A stretch of 64,000 bases of DNA from Flavobacteriales bacterium UBA5081 (GCA_002415785.1 DIAJ01000044.1:35419-99418), one strand, 5' to 3'. Counted from the stretch's first letter, positions 37,288 to 45,620 are shown. Numbers and translations: made by a program. Notes: a model not told the origin generated them from the letters alone.

Positions 37288-38097
37288 TTAACTTTTTAAA
37301 TATTGTTCTAAAATTGATTCTTTTAAATCATTATATACATAATCAACAATATGCTTAGGAAGATTTCTTTTCCAATCATCATCTTTAATTTTGTAACGAT
37401 ATACTCCATAAGGATCGTCCACATTTTTACTTTTACTACTTTCAATAAAATCCAGAGTCTGTTTATCTAGAGGTAGATTTAAGTATGCAAATAACTTCTC
37501 AGTTGATTTTATTGTATTGAGCATGAAATCTAAGTAATTAATTAAATAAACCTGGTTTGGATACTTCAACTCTAGATTATGAAATAAATAAGCTACTTCT
37601 TTCCATTTCTCATAGCCATAGTATTCCTCACGTTTGTTTTCATTCTTTTTATTTGCATATCTCCACTCTTCCTCAAATCTCCAACCCAACTCTTTTCTGA
37701 ACTCTTTAGGTGCCATCATCCATGAGTTTAAATGTGCTAATGGATTTCTTATTAAACCTACTAAAAATGTATTTTCATCTTTTCCTAAAAGATTGTCTAA
37801 AATATAATGATAACGAGTCTCTTTGTATGCTATATACTTTACATCTTTCTTTTTAAAATTTGGTATTATGCCTCTATTTTTTTTCTCAATTTGATCCATA
37901 AAGTCATCCTCAATCTCCAAAAGTTTACTCTTAAATAATTTTATTTTTCTTTCCGTAGATTTATCGGATAAAAACCCTTTAAGTCTATAAGAAAAAAGAG
38001 GTTGCATCTTATAAGAAACCACAGGAGATGAGTCAATAATACTACCCAACCAAGTAGAGCCTGATCGAGGCATTGAATGAATTGCAATTAGTTTCAT
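37288..38097 (-). CDS. Sulfotransferase family protein
   Basis: A 269-residue P-loop sulfotransferase. The PAPS 5'-phosphosulfate loop is SMPRSGSTWLGSIIDSSPVV, residues 8-27. The 3'-phosphate element is FLVGLIRNPLAHLNSWMMAP near residues 115-134, with the expected Arg and Ser. The late motif DPYGVYRYKIKDDDWKRNLP resembles the C-terminal PAPS loop. It probably sulfates a sugar of the exopolysaccharide. It has little resemblance to the other sulfotransferase of the locus beyond these motifs, suggesting a different acceptor. It overlaps the upstream methyltransferase gene by 4 bp. Confidence 0.87.
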   Translation of the reverse strand: MKLIAIHSMPRSGSTWLGSIIDSSPVVSYKMQPLFSYRLKGFLSDKSTERKIKLFKSKLLEIEDDFMDQIEKKNRGIIPNFKKKDVKYIAYKETRYHYILDNLLGKDENTFLVGLIRNPLAHLNSWMMAPKEFRKELGWRFEEEWRYANKKNENKREEYYGYEKWKEVAYLFHNLELKYPNQVYLINYLDFMLNTIKSTEKLFAYLNLPLDKQTLDFIESSKSKNVDDPYGVYRYKIKDDDWKRNLPKHIVDYVYNDLKESILEQYLKS

Positions 38098-38771
38098 GTG
38101 TTAATTACGATATCAAACCTGTAGCTACTATTAAAGTGCTCTTTTGGTTTATCTAAAATTTTAAATTTACCACTATATCCTAAAAAGGATAACGAAGATT
38201 GAAAGAATTCACGTTGAAACCATGTTCCTATATGATCTTCATTATTCAATAGTTTATTAAAATAAAACGATTTATACTCTTTCTTTGAATAAAACTCCCA
38301 TTTCTTATTAATATCAGGAACATCTCCAATATAAACTACCCCACCATCTTGAATATTATCTAATATTTTCTTAAGTATTATTAAAACCTCTGAATAATTA
38401 AAATGTTGAATTGAAAAATACCATATTAGCTTATTAAAGTTAATTTGGCTAAAATCAAATTGATTAATATCCTGACAAATCACTTCAACTTTAGGAGAAT
38501 CAACTTCAAAGTCTTTCAATAATGGGAGAGAAAAGTCAATTGCATAAACTTTTTCAACCTTATCAAAAAACTCTTTTGTAATTAGTCCATTGCCAGCACA
38601 CAAGTCAATTAGAACATCATTTCCATTAAGCTTTAAATTCTCATCAATGTAAACCAACTCTCTCTGAAAATCATTTTGATTGACAGGGTTTCCAAACTTT
38701 GTTCGCCCAACAGATTTCTGTTTGTTCCCTCCATTAATACTATTCCAGTAATTCTCCCAATATTTTGACAT
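38094..38771 (-). CDS. Class I SAM-dependent methyltransferase
   Basis: A 225-residue Rossmann-fold methyltransferase. Motif I is VLIDLCAGNGLITKEFFDKV near residues 54-73, followed by VYAIDFSLPLLKDF (motif II acidic Asp) and VICQDINQFDFSQIN (motif III). IWYFSIQHFNYSEVLIILKK corresponds to motif IV and helix. The substrate is unknown; in this context an O- or N-methylation of a sugar or sugar nucleotide is likely. It overlaps the downstream sulfotransferase gene by 4 bp and lies 18 bp after the WbqC gene. Confidence 0.87.
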   Translation of the reverse strand: MSKYWENYWNSINGGNKQKSVGRTKFGNPVNQNDFQRELVYIDENLKLNGNDVLIDLCAGNGLITKEFFDKVEKVYAIDFSLPLLKDFEVDSPKVEVICQDINQFDFSQINFNKLIWYFSIQHFNYSEVLIILKKILDNIQDGGVVYIGDVPDINKKWEFYSKKEYKSFYFNKLLNNEDHIGTWFQREFFQSSLSFLGYSGKFKILDKPKEHFNSSYRFDIVINT

Positions 38772-38789
38772 AAACTATTAATGTATTTT

Positions 38790-39509
38790 TCACTTTAAAT
38801 CAAAACGATCTAACTCTTTACCAAGCTCTTCAGAAGAGTAAAACATCATTGTATCTAAGATAGACAAGCCCGCTTCAAACTGACCACCCAACTGCTTATA
38901 CTCCATTGTTTTTTGATTTAAAAACTTTAACTCAATACCATTTGATTGATATTTATGTTTATTAAAAAAATCTTCTCCACCCTGAGCATTCCAATATTCC
39001 TTTACATTTCCCATTTCTTTACAAATATTAAGCGCCCATTCATCAGGAGCTGTTGGAGTTTCAATCTCCAAATCCATTTTAGAAAATACTTGAATATCGT
39101 GCTCAATGCCCAAATAGTCACAAACTAATTCAACTGATTTTTTATTTAAGTCTGTGATGTAATTAAACTCCTTACTAAAAAGCTCTTTCAACAAAGTAAT
39201 CACTTCATTATAATAAGGCGCTTTTTTCTTGTAGATTACAAGTTGTGCAAGTATTTTATCCTGCCACTTAATTTCATTGTTAATTTTAATATCCTTTATT
39301 ATGGTATCTCTCGAATGTTTTAATAATGGCACTTTAATGTAGAGCCAACCTCCATTTTGTTTTAGTATTCGATTTCGTTCTATCCACCCATGACGGATAA
39401 ACTGAACCGGATCAAATAAAATAAATTGATCAGTATGCTTTATTAAGCTGAAATAGGCCAAGTAAGGAAAAAAATAGGGCTGCATAATGGCAACCTTTTT
39501 ATTTTTCAT
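38790..39509 (-). CDS. WbqC-like family protein
   Basis: A 239-residue cytosolic protein of the WbqC family (PF08889). The signature start is VAIMQPYFFPYLAYFSLIKH, followed by FILFDPVQFIRHGWIERNRI and GGWLYIKVPLLKHSRDT. Members are common in O-antigen and capsule loci, often beside DegT aminotransferases, and are suspected to modify an amino sugar, but I know of no settled reaction for the family. Here the start overlaps the DegT aminotransferase stop by 4 bp, consistent with joint action on an amino sugar. Confidence 0.9.
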   Translation of the reverse strand: MKNKKVAIMQPYFFPYLAYFSLIKHTDQFILFDPVQFIRHGWIERNRILKQNGGWLYIKVPLLKHSRDTIIKDIKINNEIKWQDKILAQLVIYKKKAPYYNEVITLLKELFSKEFNYITDLNKKSVELVCDYLGIEHDIQVFSKMDLEIETPTAPDEWALNICKEMGNVKEYWNAQGGEDFFNKHKYQSNGIELKFLNQKTMEYKQLGGQFEAGLSILDTMMFYSSEELGKELDRFDLK

Positions 39510-40585
39510 AATACTATTGTTTTTTCAATGATTCTTGAGATTGTTTCTTGTTGACTTAATTTAAGTTCAAAATACAAGGGTAAGCACAAAATACGAGAAG
39601 CGCAATCGTCAGAAACGGGTGTAGCCGAATTTTTCACATAATCCAAACTACTCAAAGAAGGGTAAAAGTAACGTCTTGGAAAAATGCCTTCGGCTTCTAA
39701 AGCGGCTTTTACTTTCAAGGTGATGGCTTCGCTTTCAAAAAGGATAGGATAATAAGCATAATTAAAGTTGCAGTCTTCTTGAATTAAAGGTTTAGTAACC
39801 GGCATAGCACTTAACAATTCATCATACATCAAGGACTGCTCTTTTCTCTTAGCTAAAATGAGTTCAATGTCTTCCAAAACACAAAGTCCCATAGCTGCAT
39901 GAAACTCTGAATTTTTGGCATTTATTCCTAGCCCATTGAATTTTTCAAAGCCGGCATGACCAAAGTTACGAAGGTAGACCATTCTTTTAATCAACTCCTC
40001 ATTTTGGCTAAATACCACTCCACCTTCCACAGAATGCATCAACTTGGTGGCATGTAAACTCGTGGTGCTAATGTCCCCATATCCAAAAATACTTTTTCCT
40101 TTATATTTTGTTCCAAAACAGTGTGCCGCATCATAAATTACTTTTAAACCGTACTCTTTTGCAATCTTTTCTATGGCTGCTATGTCACAAGCATTACCAA
40201 AACAATGTGTCGCTAAAATGGCAGAAGTCTGCTCCCTTATGGCTGCTTTGATTTTCTGAGGATCAATGTTTAAGGTTTTAGGATCAATATCCACAAAAAC
40301 AGGAGTACAACCTTCCCAGACAATGCTGCTAGTGGTGGCTACATAGGAAAAAGGTGTTGTAATGATTTCCCCTTTTAAATCCAAAGCTTTAATCGCCAAT
40401 TGCAAAGCCAATGTTCCATTGGCTAAATATAGTAAATGCTGCATATTTAAATAATCCTTTAATTGACGCTCAAACTCCTGCACCAAAGGCCCGTTATTCG
40501 TCAACCATTGGCGCTCATAGATACCGGCAATGTATTGCAAATATTTTTCACGAGCAGGTAAATAGGGTTTAGTTACTGGAATCAT
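39506..40585 (-). CDS. DegT/DnrJ/EryC1/StrS sugar aminotransferase
   Basis: A 359-residue PLP enzyme that transaminates a keto-sugar nucleotide. Motifs: MIPVTKPYLPAREKY at the start, LYLANGTLALQLAIKAL near residue 52 (PLP phosphate site), VYDAAHCFG-type IYDAAHCFGTKYKGK near 150, and the Schiff-base Lys181 in TTSLHATKLMHSVEGG. The LHATK..H..EGG form is shared with the VioA/FdtB-like group of 4- or 3-amino-deoxy-sugar aminotransferases; the exact product cannot be told. No NDP-sugar dehydratase is in the window, so the keto-sugar must come from genes elsewhere. It overlaps the flippase and WbqC genes by 4 bp each. Confidence 0.92.
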   Translation of the reverse strand: MIPVTKPYLPAREKYLQYIAGIYERQWLTNNGPLVQEFERQLKDYLNMQHLLYLANGTLALQLAIKALDLKGEIITTPFSYVATTSSIVWEGCTPVFVDIDPKTLNIDPQKIKAAIREQTSAILATHCFGNACDIAAIEKIAKEYGLKVIYDAAHCFGTKYKGKSIFGYGDISTTSLHATKLMHSVEGGVVFSQNEELIKRMVYLRNFGHAGFEKFNGLGINAKNSEFHAAMGLCVLEDIELILAKRKEQSLMYDELLSAMPVTKPLIQEDCNFNYAYYPILFESEAITLKVKAALEAEGIFPRRYFYPSLSSLDYVKNSATPVSDDCASRILCLPLYFELKLSQQETISRIIEKTIVL

Positions 40586-42027
40586 TTTGACTTTTTTATC
40601 ATTGAAAGAAACTCATTCAAGGGAGCCAAATTAGCCATTTTTGATATACTAAAATAAACGAACCCCCCCAATGTTGAGACAAAAACTAATCTATAAGAAT
40701 CGTGCAATTCTGAAACTAACATAAACTTATCTAGCAAATAACAACACCCTCCCATAATGAGGGTTACAATAAAAATCGGTGAAATCTTTTTTAGTTGGTC
40801 AGTTATGGGAAAATCAATAAACTTTCCACTATAAAAAGAGTTGATAAAAAAGCCAATAATTGATGTTGCTATTTGAAAGTACAGTAAAGCATATATACCA
40901 AATGGAATCACTAATAGAACACCTATGATAGTGTAGCTCTTTTTAATAATCTCTAATTTCAAAAATAAGTCGCTCCTTCCTTTAACATTTAAAACACTTA
41001 AATTATAAGCATTAATGGGATATAAAATACCCACCACACATAATATTTGAAACATGGGAACTGCCGGCAACCATTTTTCAGTAAATACTAAACGAAATAA
41101 AGGTTCAGCAATAACCGCTGCGCCAATTAAAATAGGTGATACCCAAAACAATACTTGTTGCATCACTAAAGTATAGGCGTTTTTTAAGCGCTCATTATTG
41201 TCTTTAATTTCAGCAAACATGGGATAAGTAACTTTGTTAATAGCCGTTGAAATATTACTTACCGGTAGTTGTTTAGTGCTATCGGCACGAGTATAAAAGC
41301 CTAAGTCGGCTGTTGAAAAATACTTACCAATGATTACATGGTACATATTTCCATAAAGCGTATTGATTAAACCTGAAATTGTCAACTTATAGCCAAAATT
41401 AAAGTGATACTTCAAACGCTGAGTATTAAAAATAAGTTTTGGCGACCAACTTGAATAAATCCAGAATTGCAAAGAAGAAATAAAACTCCTTGCTAGTTGC
41501 ATATAAACCAAACTCCAAACACCATAACCTAGGTATGCCATTGTTACTCCAATTATACCACTAATTATCAAAGAAGGCAATTGAATAGCAAATTGCACTT
41601 TAAAATTCATTTCCTTGGTAAGCTTAGTACGTTGTACAGAAGAAAAAGCCCCTATAATGATTGATAGTCCTAAAAACCTGAGAAGTTCAGTCAAGATACT
41701 TTCATCGTAAAATGAAGCAATCAAAGGAGCAAATAAATAAATTATTAAATATACAAATAAACTGACGAATAAGTTAACATAAAACACAGTGGAATAATCT
41801 GCATTATCGGGATTAGGTGTTCTAATTAATGATTGGGTCATGCCAGCCTCCATCAAAGAAGTTCCTACTGCAATCACTATTGCAATCATCCCAATCAATC
41901 CGAACTCTTCCGGCATTAAAATTCGAGCAAGAACAATTGAAATAAAAAAGTTTATTAACTGCCCGCCAAACTGCTGAGCAAATGTCCATACAACCCCACT
42001 TAATGAACGTTTTCTTAGGCTCGTCAA
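40582..42027 (-). CDS. Lipopolysaccharide/exopolysaccharide flippase (WzxC-like, MOP superfamily)
   Basis: A 481-residue inner-membrane protein with about 14 predicted hydrophobic helices, the usual number for MOP-superfamily flippases. It begins MTSLRKRSLSGVVWTFAQQF, the common start of WzxC-type proteins. FISIVLARILMPEEFGLIGM and IGKYFSTADLGFYTRADSTK are family hallmarks. It would move lipid-linked oligosaccharide units across the inner membrane for the polymerase. It starts 5 bp after the BY-kinase stop and overlaps the aminotransferase by 4 bp, so it is firmly in the operon. Confidence 0.92.
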   Translation of the reverse strand: MTSLRKRSLSGVVWTFAQQFGGQLINFFISIVLARILMPEEFGLIGMIAIVIAVGTSLMEAGMTQSLIRTPNPDNADYSTVFYVNLFVSLFVYLIIYLFAPLIASFYDESILTELLRFLGLSIIIGAFSSVQRTKLTKEMNFKVQFAIQLPSLIISGIIGVTMAYLGYGVWSLVYMQLARSFISSLQFWIYSSWSPKLIFNTQRLKYHFNFGYKLTISGLINTLYGNMYHVIIGKYFSTADLGFYTRADSTKQLPVSNISTAINKVTYPMFAEIKDNNERLKNAYTLVMQQVLFWVSPILIGAAVIAEPLFRLVFTEKWLPAVPMFQILCVVGILYPINAYNLSVLNVKGRSDLFLKLEIIKKSYTIIGVLLVIPFGIYALLYFQIATSIIGFFINSFYSGKFIDFPITDQLKKISPIFIVTLIMGGCCYLLDKFMLVSELHDSYRLVFVSTLGGFVYFSISKMANLAPLNEFLSMIKKSK

Positions 42028-42032
42028 TGCAA

Positions 42033-44375
42033 CTATTTTTTATCCTCAGAATAGTAGCCGTATCCGTAACCATAGCCATAGCCATAACCGTAGCCATAGA
42101 CTCCACCATAGCCTAAGCCTTTTCGCTGTTGTACGGCATTTACGACAATTCCCATTTTGTTCAATACCCCTTCGGCATACAGTTGGTTTACATTTTTGAG
42201 GTGATTTTGCTTAGTATAATTATGGCGGACAATGTATAAGCCGGCATCCGCGTATTTTTTTAACAATAAGGCATCCGTTACCAAGCCCAAAGGAGGAGAA
42301 TCAATAATGATTACTTCATATTGCTTATCCAATTCAGCCATCAAGGCATCCATTCGATCAGACTCTATTAATTCTGCCGGATTAGGGGGTACCGGTCCGG
42401 ATGAAATTAAATCCAAGTTCTCCACCTTGGTTTGTTGAACCACCTCCGCTAAACTTCCTTTATTAATCAAATAAGTACTTAAACCTACTGTATTGTTTAA
42501 GCCAAAATCTTGAAAGATTTTCGGTTTACGTAAATCCGCTCCTAGCAATATAGTCTTTTTCCCACTAGCGGCATAAATAGCCGCCAAATTAATAGAAGTA
42601 AAAGTCTTTCCCTCTCCACTGATGGAAGAAGTAACCAAGATCTTCACCTTATCCTTTCCCTCCGTCATGAAATTGAGGTTGGTGCGTATGCTGCGGTAGG
42701 ATTCCGCGATCACCGACTTTAAGTTTCCGGAAACCACGAGATTACTATCAATATCTTTACGATAACCCACTGATCCCAAGAGCGGAATAGAAGTAACCTT
42801 TTCTAAATCAGAAGGGTCTACAATTTTGTTGTTCAACAAATATATGCCCAAAATCAAGCCCAAGGGAATGCCCAAGCCCAAAAAAGCAGAAAGCATAAAA
42901 ATGTTGGTGGAATTGGGCCCTACATAACTCACTCTGTGCTGATCGGCATAGTCCAAAATTTGCGCTTTGGGCAAATTGGAGGCTTTAGCTATGCCGGCCT
43001 CTGAACGTTTATTGAGTAAAAAGGTATAGAGGTCATTTAACAGTTTGTTTTCTCTGCGCAGATTAAAGTATTCTCGCTGCTCCGCCGGAATCTGCAACAC
43101 TTTGTTTTCTTCTTTACGCACTTCTCTTTTTAAGGAGTCAATAAGCTCCTCGACTTGCTTTTGATTGGCTCTTGCAATGGTGATTAAAGCTTCTTTCTGC
43201 TTTTGGAGTTCTGCTTTTTGCCTTTCTAGTGGTTCTGACTCTTCCTTTAAGCGAAAAGATTCCTCCGTAATTTCTTGCACCATCTGATGAATACGATCAA
43301 TCATTTGATCAGCATTGGGATCTTGAAAGCCAAAAACCGCTGCGGAAGGAAAGGCAGTAAAGTCCTCCGATTGCAAAGTGCGAATCAAAGCTGCATAATA
43401 CTCTTTTTGCACACTTCTTTGGGTCAGTTGCTCCTCCAACTCCAAAACCGTTTGCATATTGGCACCGGCATTTTCCTCGGAAATAAAAATGCGCTCCGAA
43501 AAATTCTTTTGGTGAAATTGTTCCAAGCGGTGCTCGGTGACCACCAAAGAATCAGCGATGCCCCGCAATTGCTCATCCACAAAAGCAATGGTATTGGCAG
43601 CTATTTGATTGCTCTGCTCCCGCCCCCATTCAATATAAGTTTGCATCATGGCATTTAAAAAGTCGATAGACTTCGCAGGCGTTTGATTGCTTTCGCTCAA
43701 CACTAAAATGGAAGACTCCTCATTTTCTACGCCTATTTTTAGAGCTTCTTGGAAATAACGTGCCCATGTATCTGTAGTATAAAATTGAAATGAATATTCA
43801 TCCTCTATACTAATGTCAGAACTCACTTTATCAATAGTAACTTCATTTTCACCAATTCCTATGGGTTGCCCCACTTGGTATAGGGAACTGTACTCAAGAC
43901 TATCAATCTCTTTAGCTAAATAAAAGGAATTAGCATTTTCAAAGCGCAAAAAATACCTACCTCCCTTAGGAGTTCCGTTGAGCACTTTCACCTTAAATTC
44001 TGAGGAAGGATATTGCTCTGTGGTTTTAATGTTCCCAATTTTGAAATAAGAAACTTTCCAATCCAGGCGCTGGGCTACCCTTTCCATCAAAGGAAAAGAC
44101 TTGATGATGCCGACTTCATTCACCAAGCGGTTGCGGCTGCTCACCAATTCCATGCCCGGTAAAAAGTACTCTTGTCCCCAGGAGGAATATTCGTCTTTTA
44201 CCAACATCCTTGAATTGGTGCTGTAAGTCGCCGGCGTATAACGCACTTGATAATAAGCATAGAGCATAGCGCCCATTAGTCCAATCAGCAGCAAGTACCA
44301 ATAGCGCAATACGTATGCGAGGTAAACTTTGGGATCTATTTGTAAAGAAGGTGAAGAAGACGAATTGTCTTGCAT
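42033..44375 (-). CDS. Wzc-like tyrosine autokinase / chain-length regulator
   Basis: About 780 residues. I chose ATG 44375 (MQDNSSSSPSLQIDPKVYLA); the longer reading starts at TTG. This is a polysaccharide co-polymerase fused to a BY-kinase. A membrane segment near residues 24-42 (YWYLLLIGLMGAMLYAYYQV) and one near 490-510 (MLSAFLGLGIPLGLILGIYL) bracket a periplasmic coiled coil. The cytoplasmic kinase has Walker A SSISGEGKTF near residue 588, the second Walker A' GADLRKPKI and Walker B VIIIDSPPLG near 692. The last 25 residues are an alternating Gly-Tyr tail with about ten tyrosines, the expected autophosphorylation cluster. Cycling of phosphorylation controls polymer length. It is the first gene of the packed glycan operon. 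No Wza-type outer-membrane exporter or Wzb phosphatase is in the window. Confidence 0.92.
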   Translation of the reverse strand: MQDNSSSSPSLQIDPKVYLAYVLRYWYLLLIGLMGAMLYAYYQVRYTPATYSTNSRMLVKDEYSSWGQEYFLPGMELVSSRNRLVNEVGIIKSFPLMERVAQRLDWKVSYFKIGNIKTTEQYPSSEFKVKVLNGTPKGGRYFLRFENANSFYLAKEIDSLEYSSLYQVGQPIGIGENEVTIDKVSSDISIEDEYSFQFYTTDTWARYFQEALKIGVENEESSILVLSESNQTPAKSIDFLNAMMQTYIEWGREQSNQIAANTIAFVDEQLRGIADSLVVTEHRLEQFHQKNFSERIFISEENAGANMQTVLELEEQLTQRSVQKEYYAALIRTLQSEDFTAFPSAAVFGFQDPNADQMIDRIHQMVQEITEESFRLKEESEPLERQKAELQKQKEALITIARANQKQVEELIDSLKREVRKEENKVLQIPAEQREYFNLRRENKLLNDLYTFLLNKRSEAGIAKASNLPKAQILDYADQHRVSYVGPNSTNIFMLSAFLGLGIPLGLILGIYLLNNKIVDPSDLEKVTSIPLLGSVGYRKDIDSNLVVSGNLKSVIAESYRSIRTNLNFMTEGKDKVKILVTSSISGEGKTFTSINLAAIYAASGKKTILLGADLRKPKIFQDFGLNNTVGLSTYLINKGSLAEVVQQTKVENLDLISSGPVPPNPAELIESDRMDALMAELDKQYEVIIIDSPPLGLVTDALLLKKYADAGLYIVRHNYTKQNHLKNVNQLYAEGVLNKMGIVVNAVQQRKGLGYGGVYGYGYGYGYGYGYGYYSEDKK

Positions 44376-44457
44376 AGACTCAATCAATCGTGTAGTTCAA
44401 TCAGCAAATAAACGAAATTTTGTGAAGTTGTTGGTTGAAAGGGCTAAATTTAATTTA

Positions 44458-44639
44458 AACGAAATATTCATATAGAAACGGTCACCCTGAACGAAATATT
44501 TGTATAGAACCGCGTCATCCTGAATTTATTTCAGGATCTGTAGCAATCTTGGAAGTTACTCCTAAAGAACAATCTTCCAAGCTATAAACAGGTGCTGAAA
44601 CTAGTTCAGCATGACTCGTCGTTGTTTGGTACATTCGTT
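44458..44639. repeat. Palindromic unit copy 1 (left flank of GIY-YIG gene)
   Basis: A leader copy at 44458-44489 (AACGAAATATTCATATAGAA...) is followed by the 150-bp unit at 44490-44639. The unit begins AACGAA and ends TTCGTT. Three stem-loops are seen: ATCCTGAA (44517-44524) with TTCAGGAT (44530-44537); CTTGGAAG (44548-44555) with CTTCCAAG (44574-44581); TGCTGAA (44593-44599) with TTCAGCA (44605-44611). The two outer hairpins are also inverted relative to each other. No coding potential. Confidence 0.85.
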
Positions 44640-44673
44640 TAATACGTTCCGTCTCCGGTAGATGTTTACATCA

Positions 44674-44850
44674 AACGAAGTGTTTGTACAGAAACGCTTC
44701 ATCCCAAACGAAATATTTGTATAGAAATGCGTCATCCTGAGCTCGTCTCAGGATCTGTAACAATCTAAACCTAATTTCATTAGGAGTATGTTCCAAGACA
44801 CAACATATCCTGAAATAAATTCAGGATGACTTTTTTCATAAGAACTTAGC
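44674..44850. repeat. Palindromic unit copy 2
   Basis: A second adjacent copy. Hairpin 1 is ATCCTGAG...CTCAGGAT with loop CTCGT. The middle hairpin is CCTAAT/ATTAGG instead of the CTTGGAAG type. Hairpin 2 is ATCCTGAA/TTCAGGAT (44807 onwards), differing from TGCTGAA/TTCAGCA in copy 1 but still fully paired. It lies about 100 bp upstream of the GIY-YIG gene. The remaining gap 44851-44948 shows no other feature. Confidence 0.8.
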
Positions 44851-44948
44851 GTATAAACTCGACACATCCCCGGCAGATTATCCGTTTCAAAGCCCCATCT
44901 CACAAATAAATCAATTCTAACTATATTTATCAGCCCAAAATCAATCAG

Positions 44949-45275
44949 ATGAGCAAAGTTGGCTATGTATATATCCTAAGCAATAAAAATCGGACGGTGC
45001 TGTATATTGGGATTACGAGTAATTTAGAAAATCGTATTTTACGACACAAAGCCGGAAGAGGTAGCCGTTTTACTGCAAAGTATAGCATTACGGACTTATT
45101 ACACTTTGAACGTATTCATGGAATGGCAGCAGCGATAAGCAGAGAAAAACAACTCAAACGATGGCATAAAGCATGGAAATGGAATTTAATTAAAGAGACA
45201 AATCCCGACATGGTCGACCTAGCAGCAGAATGGTTTACCAAAGAGGAGGTCAATGAAACAAGAGAGATGTTGTAA
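44949..45275 (+). CDS. GIY-YIG nuclease family protein
   Basis: A 108-residue single-domain GIY-YIG endonuclease. The GIY part is YVYIL (residues 6-10) and the YIG part is LYIGIT (18-23). The conserved Arg is in LENRILRHK (Arg29), and the metal-binding Glu is in AAISREKQLKRWHK (Glu66). A basic helix follows. The compact size matches the UPF0213/URI-like group, found as stand-alone genes in many bacteria with no agreed function. It is on the plus strand in a region where all neighbours are minus, and it is bracketed by copies of the 150-bp palindromic unit, so it looks like a separate cassette. Catalytic residues appear intact. Confidence 0.92.
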   Translation: MSKVGYVYILSNKNRTVLYIGITSNLENRILRHKAGRGSRFTAKYSITDLLHFERIHGMAAAISREKQLKRWHKAWKWNLIKETNPDMVDLAAEWFTKEEVNETREML

Positions 45276-45287
45276 CACTAGAGTGCT

Positions 45288-45471
45288 TAACGAAATACTT
45301 GTATAGAAACGTGTCATCATGAACGTAATATTTATATAGAAACGCGTCATCCTGAGCTCGTCTCAGGATCTTTAGCAAACTTGGAAGTTACTCCTAAAGA
45401 ACAATCTTCCGAGATAAAGACAGATGCTGAAACTAGTTCAGCATGACTCGTCGTTGTTTGGTACATTCGTT
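45288..45471. repeat. Palindromic unit copy 3 (right flank of GIY-YIG gene)
   Basis: Starts 12 bp after the GIY-YIG stop codon: leader copy 45288-45321 and the 150-bp unit 45322-45471, the same length as copy 1 and in the same orientation. Hairpin 1 has the GCTCGTC loop and hairpin 2 the ACTAGT loop. The middle segment is almost identical to copy 1 (GGAAGTTACTCCTAAAGAAC). Degenerate CGTC...TTCGTT blocks continue to about 45565. The rest of the gap, to 45620, holds nothing else. Confidence 0.85.
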
Positions 45472-45620
45472 GAAGATGACTATCTCCGTTAGGACTATGC
45501 GTCTAACCATGACGCGTCCTTGTTAGGCTCATTCGTTTTGACAGAAGCCGTCTCCGATAGGAGTCAACGTTAAAATATGACACTTCGTTGGTATCCGTTT
45601 TTAAAGGTGAAAATTCGCTC

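Noticed and set aside
44388..45620. An insertion sequence at the GIY-YIG locus
   Set aside because: No transposase, no short target duplication and no conventional terminal inverted repeats of an IS family are visible; only the palindromic units flank the gene.
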